Shown: piece after piece, positions 8,784-13,073 of the stretch | Layout of the letters: each line of letters starts with the position of its first letter | How positions within the stretch are numbered: the stretch's first letter is position 1 | NCBI GenBank assembly: GCA_001795035.1 | Contig: MGMW01000014.1 | Location: 1 to 13,073 of the forward strand | DNA from: Chloroflexi bacterium RBG_13_53_26 | Lineage (GTDB): Bacteria; Chloroflexota; Dehalococcoidia; UBA2247; RBG-13-53-26 | Length of the DNA: 13,073 bases | Direction: 5' to 3' | Translations under genes and position numbers: made by a program | Notes under the pieces: model-generated | Databases searched by the model: none | What the model was told of the DNA's origin: nothing | Seen by the model: the letters and a program-made list of their open reading frames with translations, nothing else

Positions 8784-8833
8784 CCTGCGAAAGCAGGAAA
8801 TCAGACTACTGGATTCCGCATCAAGTGCGGAAT
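8784..8833. repeat. Two-hairpin REP-like repeat between convergent genes
   Basis: The first stem is CCTGC (8784-8788) / GCAGG (8793-8797) with a GAAA tetraloop. The second is ATTCCGCA (8813-8820) / TGCGGAAT (8826-8833) with a 5-base loop. The phrasing (CTGGATTCCGC...GCGGAATGACA) resembles the dispersed palindromic repeats common in many environmental bacterial genomes. It lies between the ends of two convergent operons (stops at 8746 and 8866) and may protect 3' ends or slow transcription. There is no T-run on either strand. Confidence 0.7.
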
Positions 8834-8865
8834 GACAGTGAGGCTGAGTGAAGCCGTCAACGCAG

Positions 8866-9912
8866 TCAGTGGACGATAGATGACGGGCCGGCTATGGTCT
8901 GAGGAATAAACTCCGGCGGCTGTACCAGCTCCATAGTCATGGCGCCCGGCGGGCACTTGAGGACACAAACGCCGCAGCCGACACATTTATCAGCGCTGAT
9001 GACCGCTTTGGCCGTTCCGGAGCCACCGACCTTCTTTATCTCGATAGCATCGAAGAAACACCAGGGCACACAGTCACCACAACCGTCGCAGAGATCCTTG
9101 TCCACTTTGACCAGAAAGCGACTGCTGGCAACGGCCTGATGCACCTTGCCCGCTCGAATGGTGGGGTTAAGCACCAGGCAAGCGCATTTGTCGCAATAGC
9201 AGATGAACTCCAGAGCCTCCATGGGAGAGACGTTGGTCACTGTAGGCACCAATCCTGACTTGCCGGCCTTCATGGATACGGAAATGGCTTCGTCCGCCGA
9301 GACCTTCCGGCCACTGCCCCGGTACAGATCGTATTCCGCTCTCCTCCCAAACTGGGTGCAGACCTCGGTGGGATGGTCACACGCCTTGGCTCCCACCCGA
9401 CAGCAGCAGTGGCGTACTGTGATCAGTTCCTTATGGGCCTCGATGATGCCCACGATACTCTCGTGAGGCAGCAATTTCACATCCGCCGGAGTGGAACTCA
9501 GGATAGGGATAACCCTGAGCACGGCATTGCCCAAAGTGGTCAGCGATTCCGCTATCTCGCGCCACCAGCCACTCTCGTAGAAATCCATCCAGAGCTTATC
9601 AATGCCCGGCGGAACGTATTGCGGCAGACTGGCCAGGATGTTGTCGTGCAGTGTGCCCAGGTCCCGGGGATAGCGCAATCCCTTCCTCGACGAGACCACC
9701 AGTCCTCTCCGTGCCAGACCATGGATCTTATCCGCCACTGCCTTCTCGTCGATGCCGAATTTGGCTGCCAGGTCGGCATTGGCGGCCGGCAACTCCAGGA
9801 GGAAACGGGCCTCTTCAGGCGTCATGGCCTTCTCCAGAATCCTGTGCAGCAGATCCGAATCGCGGTGTCCGCCCCTCTCCGCCAGTTTGATATAGGCCTC
9901 ATCAGTCTTCAT
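8866..9912 (-). CDS. Ferredoxin-domain protein with extra Cys clusters and N-terminal helical domain
   Basis: Likely cytoplasmic electron carrier or adaptor. The C-terminal region has two classical [4Fe-4S] motifs, C275-x2-C-x2-C-x3-C285 and C310-x2-C-x2-C-x3-C320, each followed by a proline/alanine context typical of bacterial 2[4Fe-4S] ferredoxins. Two further clusters lie upstream: HCCCRVGAKACDHPTEVC (C169-C171, C178, C185) and CYCDKCAC (C238, C240, C243, C245). These could hold additional centres. Residues 1-80 look like a winged-helix-type fold (ANADLAAKFGIDEKAVADKI). The start ATG at 9912 has GGAGAGGAG just upstream. It is the last gene of the - strand unit, 46 bases after the SnoaL-like gene, and ends in TGA. 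Electron supply to the neighbouring reductase or flavoprotein is inferred. The family recurs in anaerobes without a defined role, as far as I know. Confidence 0.85.
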   Translation of the reverse strand: MKTDEAYIKLAERGGHRDSDLLHRILEKAMTPEEARFLLELPAANADLAAKFGIDEKAVADKIHGLARRGLVVSSRKGLRYPRDLGTLHDNILASLPQYVPPGIDKLWMDFYESGWWREIAESLTTLGNAVLRVIPILSSTPADVKLLPHESIVGIIEAHKELITVRHCCCRVGAKACDHPTEVCTQFGRRAEYDLYRGSGRKVSADEAISVSMKAGKSGLVPTVTNVSPMEALEFICYCDKCACLVLNPTIRAGKVHQAVASSRFLVKVDKDLCDGCGDCVPWCFFDAIEIKKVGGSGTAKAVISADKCVGCGVCVLKCPPGAMTMELVQPPEFIPQTIAGPSSIVH

Positions 9913-9958
9913 GATTCTCCTCTCCTGTCAACAATTATGATAACCTAAGTTTTCACTT

Positions 9959-10480
9959 TCACTTCTCAGGTCGTGCGAACATGTTCTGCGTGATCTTCAG
10001 GCTCTTGGTCTCACCCCTGTCCCACATCTCTTCGAAGACCCGCTCGTATCCGGTATGATTTATCTTCCATCCCTCACCGACTTTGACATACTCATCGCGA
10101 TAGAAAGCTGCCCCATGAACACCCCAATTGGACCGGGTGTCGATAAGACAATCCTCCAGCGCCCACACGCCTGTGGCTGTCTTCTCACCGGTGACCTCAA
10201 TCTCCGGATGGTGGCCATGGTGCATGCTAACGCGCGTTTCACACATCCCTTCCTTGAGAAATTTCATGATGGCATCTCTGCCCTGGAAGCTGTATTTGCC
10301 GCCTGAATAGCTGCTTGTGGCACCCTCTGTGAAGCACTCCGCCAGGCCATCCCACAGTTTGCTGTCCAGACAGCGGAAATACTTGTACTTCAGTCTCTTG
10401 ATAGCCTCTATGTCATCCCTGACAGCCTGTGCACGCTCCAGCTTCTTCATCCTCGCTTCCAGCTTCGCAGCGTCAGCCAT
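9959..10480 (-). CDS. SnoaL-like (NTF2-fold) protein resembling dehydratase BaiE
   Basis: Cone-shaped alpha+beta barrel protein of the SnoaL_4 group, which includes bile-acid 7alpha-dehydratase and scytalone-dehydratase-like enzymes. The 173 residues start with a coiled helix (LEARMKKLERAQAVRDDIEAIKRL), then KYKYFRCLDSKLWDGLAECF, GRDAIMKFLKEG, MHHGHHPEIEV and WALEDCLIDT. Y34, D39, H87 and D110 sit at the same mutual spacing as the catalytic Tyr, Asp, His and Asp I recall for Clostridium BaiE (about +4 in numbering). A general acid/base dehydration or isomerisation is therefore plausible. ATG 10480 follows AAAGGGGG. It lies 65 bases after the KstD-like gene and 46 before the ferredoxin gene, so it belongs to that operon. 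Ends in TGA. The actual substrate is not shown. Confidence 0.88.
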   Translation of the reverse strand: MADAAKLEARMKKLERAQAVRDDIEAIKRLKYKYFRCLDSKLWDGLAECFTEGATSSYSGGKYSFQGRDAIMKFLKEGMCETRVSMHHGHHPEIEVTGEKTATGVWALEDCLIDTRSNWGVHGAAFYRDEYVKVGEGWKINHTGYERVFEEMWDRGETKSLKITQNMFARPEK

Positions 10481-10545
10481 TGCAGCCCCCTTTCTGCCAA
10501 GATACGCAACGCTCCCGCCTGAACGGCCCGACCTCCCCTCTGGCT

Positions 10546-12153
10546 CTACTTCTTTGCGGTCTGGGCCATGTGACGGGCGGCGATATAACCAAAGATCATG
10601 CTCTTGCCCTGTGCCGCACCGCTGTCGTAGTGATGTCCCAGGGGCAGCATGGCCTGGGTATTGCTGGTGCAGTAGAGGCCAGGTATCACCCGACCACGAA
10701 CGTCGATCACCTGAGCCTCGCTATCGGTCACCAGCCCTCCCAGATTGCCTGCCGTGGTCAAGCCCAACTGCACTGCATAGAAGGGCGGCTTCTCCAGCGG
10801 GCCAAGAACCGAGGCAGCTCCACGGCCAGGGAACACGAACTCACCCCACTGGAGATCGAAGGTGCTCTCTCCGCGATGGAAGTCCGGGTCCTTCCCTTCT
10901 CTGGCATACCTATTGAACTGCTCAACGGTCTCCACCAGGTTGTCCGCCGGAATGCCCAGGGCATTGGCCAGTTCCGGCAGTGTCTCTCCACGCTTCATCC
11001 AGGCAGCCATGTCCGTGCCCCTCTTCAGCGTCATTACAGGCATCACATCCCGGAAAGCCTGGTCACAGATCCAGAATATCGGCCAGTTGGCAAATTCCCC
11101 TCTGATACGGTCATATTCCAGGAAAGCTCGGCCCATGTCAGGATAGAAGCTTTCGTTACAGCAGCGCCTCCCGTAACGATTCACCATGATCATGCTGGGA
11201 TAGCCGTAGATAAAAGGCCGATAGAACGGCTTGCCGCCTTCCGCCACTTCACCGGGAAGGTTAAATCCAGGCTGGAATATGCTGTGGTCCATAAGGGCCA
11301 CTGCTGCGCCTACCTCCATGCCCATGATATGGCCGTCGCCTTCATTAGACGGCGCAGTATAGGCATGCAGTGGCGGTGAATAGATGAATCTCCTGTTCAT
11401 CTCCTCGTTCCATTCGAAGCCTCCAGTGGCCAGCATAACGCCCCTTTTGCCCTTGACATAGAAATCGCGCCCCTCGCGCTCCGCGCGGATGCCAATCACC
11501 CTGCCGTCATCGACGATCAACTCCTGACCGCGCACACTTGTGATTATGTCAACTCCACGCTGGACACAGGCCAAGGTCAGCGCGCCTATGAGGGCCCTCC
11601 CCTGCACCCACGGAGGACGTGGCCCGATGAGATATTTCACAGGGTCCTTGCGCACCCTGGCCACGATGGGATGGGCTTTCTCAGCCTCTTCAAGGATCGG
11701 CGGCATGATCTTGGGATCCGGCCAGATCTTGCGCCCCATGCATTTCCCTCCGGGGACATCCGCACAGTACTCGGTGCGGCTGGCGTCGGTCTCCGCAGTC
11801 ATTTTCAGAGGCGTATGCTCCTCGATGTAACGCAGCATCACCGGGCCGTTGTCCAGGTAAGCAACCAGGAGCTGCTCATCATGGTGTCCCATGCTCACCC
11901 CTCGGACGTACATCAGCGCATCCTCTCGGGAATCGCTGATGCCCGCTGCCGGCATATGGTGATTGAACGGTATCCAGATGACCCCTCCAGAAAGGGCAGT
12001 GCCTCCACCGAGGACATCCGCCTTTTCCAATACCACCGTTTTCAACCCCAGGTCATGGCCCACAATGGCAGCAGTGAGTCCACCGCTGCTCGAGCCAACG
12101 GCCACCAGGTCAACTTCCAGGTCCCAACTATGAGGAACCTTATGCTTGATCAT
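10546..12153 (-). CDS. FAD-dependent oxidoreductase of the KstD/fumarate reductase family
   Basis: Flavoprotein related to 3-ketosteroid delta1-dehydrogenases and soluble fumarate reductases, which introduce or remove a C=C bond next to a carbonyl. The N-terminal FAD site is VDLVAVGSSSGGLTAA (G20-x4-G25) with E43 for the ribose and the LGGGTALSGGVIW loop. The substrate-binding middle carries GVMLATGGFEWN. The C-terminal FAD part reads GLTTAGNLGGLVTD and then GLYCTSNT...HHYDSGAAQG, where Y509 matches the position of the terminal catalytic tyrosine in KstD. At 535 residues it has family length and no signal peptide, so it is probably cytoplasmic. ATG 12153 is preceded by GGAGGTG. It is first in the - strand unit with the SnoaL-like and ferredoxin genes and diverges from the SDR gene. 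Steroid specificity is inference; other cyclic ketones or enones are possible. Confidence 0.9.
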   Translation of the reverse strand: MIKHKVPHSWDLEVDLVAVGSSSGGLTAAIVGHDLGLKTVVLEKADVLGGGTALSGGVIWIPFNHHMPAAGISDSREDALMYVRGVSMGHHDEQLLVAYLDNGPVMLRYIEEHTPLKMTAETDASRTEYCADVPGGKCMGRKIWPDPKIMPPILEEAEKAHPIVARVRKDPVKYLIGPRPPWVQGRALIGALTLACVQRGVDIITSVRGQELIVDDGRVIGIRAEREGRDFYVKGKRGVMLATGGFEWNEEMNRRFIYSPPLHAYTAPSNEGDGHIMGMEVGAAVALMDHSIFQPGFNLPGEVAEGGKPFYRPFIYGYPSMIMVNRYGRRCCNESFYPDMGRAFLEYDRIRGEFANWPIFWICDQAFRDVMPVMTLKRGTDMAAWMKRGETLPELANALGIPADNLVETVEQFNRYAREGKDPDFHRGESTFDLQWGEFVFPGRGAASVLGPLEKPPFYAVQLGLTTAGNLGGLVTDSEAQVIDVRGRVIPGLYCTSNTQAMLPLGHHYDSGAAQGKSMIFGYIAARHMAQTAKK

Positions 12154-12239
12154 CGGTCACACCTCCGTCGTGAGATTGGCTGAGGCAGGTTTTCCAGCGA
12201 AGTTCCGCCTGCAGGAGTCATACTCCATTGTTCAACCAT

Positions 12240-12269
12240 ATGGTAGCACCACAGGTTGATGTTTATCAA
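12240..12269 (-). promoter_or_regulatory. Possible promoter of the KstD-like/SnoaL/ferredoxin operon
   Basis: On the - strand TTGATA (12264-12269, five of six) and TACCAT (12240-12245, four of six) are separated by 18 bp, about 87 bases before the ATG. The 10-bp palindrome ACCATATGGT (12235-12244) overlaps the -10, and TTGAT-GTTT-ATCAA (12256-12269) overlaps the -35. Either could be a regulator site. Confidence 0.35.
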
Positions 12270-12319
12270 AACAACAGATAACGTATTGCGTCAAAACAAA
12301 GTGTTACCGAAACGGATAA

Positions 12320-12349
12320 TTGCCACAGGTGACCGCTGTTTACTACAAT
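12320..12349 (+). promoter_or_regulatory. Probable promoter of the SDR gene
   Basis: TTGCCA (12320-12325) and TACAAT (12344-12349) each match consensus at five of six positions with an 18-bp spacer. The predicted start near 12356 leaves a leader of about 100 bases, in which I see no recognisable riboswitch. The whole 12154-12456 gap is a divergent control region and contains no gene. A small GGAGT-CAT-ACTCC repeat lies at 12214-12226. Confidence 0.5.
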
Positions 12350-12456
12350 AGGTGGAAGGGGATGCATCGTGGAACTTGCGGGAAGTGCCCGGAAGACGAA
12401 CATTCGACTGGGAGTATAGGCTATTCTGAGAAGCAGTCAATACAGGAGGTGCTGAA

Positions 12457-13073
12457 ATGTATCCATTGTTCTCCTTGATAGATAAAGTGGCGATTGTCAC
12501 CGGGTCCGGCCGGGGGATAGGCAAAGCCATAGCTCTGGGCCTGGCAGAGGCAGGATCTGACGTAGTCGTCCTGGCCCGCACGGCCGCCGATGTCGAAAAA
12601 ACCGCAGAGGAAGTGCGTGCTCTGGGCAGGAAGGCTCTGGCCGTACCTACAGACGTGAGAGTCACAGACCAGATATATGCCATGGTGGAGACTACTCTCA
12701 AGGAGTTCGGCCACATCGATATCCTGGTCAACAATGCCGGCGCCGCCTTTCTGGCTCCAACTCTGGGGCTGAGCGAGGGTGGCTGGGATGCTCTGATTCG
12801 AGAGAATCTGAAAACGCCATTCCTGTGCAGCAAGGCGGCAGCCCCAGCTATGATAAAACAGGGTGGAGGAAGCATTATCAACATCTCCTCCACGGAGGGA
12901 GTGCGATCCGCAGCCACTACCGCGGCCTATGCCGCAGCCAAGGCCGGCGTCATCAATCTCACCCGCAGCCTAGCCGTGGAGTGGGCCCAATACCATATCA
13001 GAGTCAACGTCATCTGCCCGGGGTTCATCGAGAATCCGGGACTTCCGGAGGCGCTTAAGGGAAACACAGGGCT
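12457..13073 (+). CDS. Short-chain dehydrogenase/reductase, cut by the window end
   Basis: Classical NAD(P)-dependent SDR that interconverts a hydroxyl and a ketone. The 205 visible residues show the cofactor motif TGSGRGIG (15-22), NNAG (92-95), the catalytic-helix N117, and the active-site set S145, Y158 and K162 (YAAAK), followed by IRVNVICPGF. About 40-60 residues should lie beyond the edge, including the stop. ATG 12457 is preceded by AGGAGGT (12444-12450) with a 6-base spacer. Relatives include 3-oxoacyl-ACP reductase FabG and BaiA-type hydroxysteroid dehydrogenases. The neighbourhood favours a catabolic alcohol dehydrogenase over fatty-acid synthesis, but the sequence does not decide this. 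It is divergent from the KstD-like operon, so both could share a regulator. Confidence 0.93.
   Translation, partial: MYPLFSLIDKVAIVTGSGRGIGKAIALGLAEAGSDVVVLARTAADVEKTAEEVRALGRKALAVPTDVRVTDQIYAMVETTLKEFGHIDILVNNAGAAFLAPTLGLSEGGWDALIRENLKTPFLCSKAAAPAMIKQGGGSIINISSTEGVRSAATTAAYAAAKAGVINLTRSLAVEWAQYHIRVNVICPGFIENPGLPEALKGNTG

Noticed and set aside
8813..8833. Intrinsic terminator for the convergent operons
   Set aside because: The stem is good but no T-run follows on either strand, so it is recorded as a REP-like repeat.
10429..11379. 316-codon + strand frame opposite the KstD-like gene
   Set aside because: Shadow frame that overlaps two well-supported - strand genes and has no recognisable motif.

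Overview
This looks like a chromosomal piece from an anaerobic bacterium of fairly high GC. The style suggests a Chloroflexota/Dehalococcoidia-like genome: small Cys-rich orphan proteins, a HicAB pair with the extended N-terminus seen in such genomes, ferredoxin-type proteins next to old-yellow-enzyme reductases, and interspersed hairpin repeats. The taxon is an inference from sequence style only. No rRNA, tRNA, CRISPR array, integrase or transposase is visible. UGA ends four genes here (hicA, hicB, the SnoaL-like gene and the ferredoxin-domain gene), so the standard bacterial code applies.

Region 1 (1-856): two small overlooked-type genes in tandem, both with zinc- or metal-style cysteine patterns, then about 245 bases of non-coding DNA with nested inverted repeats and a possible promoter. 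Region 2 (857-5201): a protein-quality-control operon on the + strand. It holds a zinc-finger-less DnaJ/CbpA co-chaperone, the disaggregase ClpB, and a glutaredoxin-PDZ fusion, closed by a strong intrinsic terminator. The glutaredoxin reading frame has an in-frame UGA exactly where the first catalytic cysteine of CPYC belongs. A 7-bp hairpin with G in the second loop position follows 22 nt later, so the gene reads as a selenoprotein (UPYC). This is the most notable item in the window.

Region 3 (5230-5838): a HicA/HicB-type toxin-antitoxin pair on the - strand. Its promoter has a perfect -35, a 17-bp spacer filled with overlapping inverted repeats (likely operator), and a -10 placed so that the GTG of hicA would be the transcript start (leaderless).

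Region 4 (5936-13073): a catabolic cluster in three transcription units. On the + strand are an FAH-family hydrolase/isomerase and, overlapping by one base, a FadH/BaiCD-type enoate reductase. On the - strand, converging on these, are a KstD-like flavoprotein, a SnoaL-like protein resembling bile-acid dehydratase BaiE, and a ferredoxin-domain protein. Diverging from the flavoprotein on the + strand is a short-chain dehydrogenase that runs off the window. Together they supply the classes needed to oxidise, dehydrate, reduce and cleave an alicyclic or steroid-like ring compound, using low-potential electrons from the iron-sulfur protein. The substrate cannot be read from the sequence. The two convergent units meet at a two-hairpin REP-like repeat (8784-8833).
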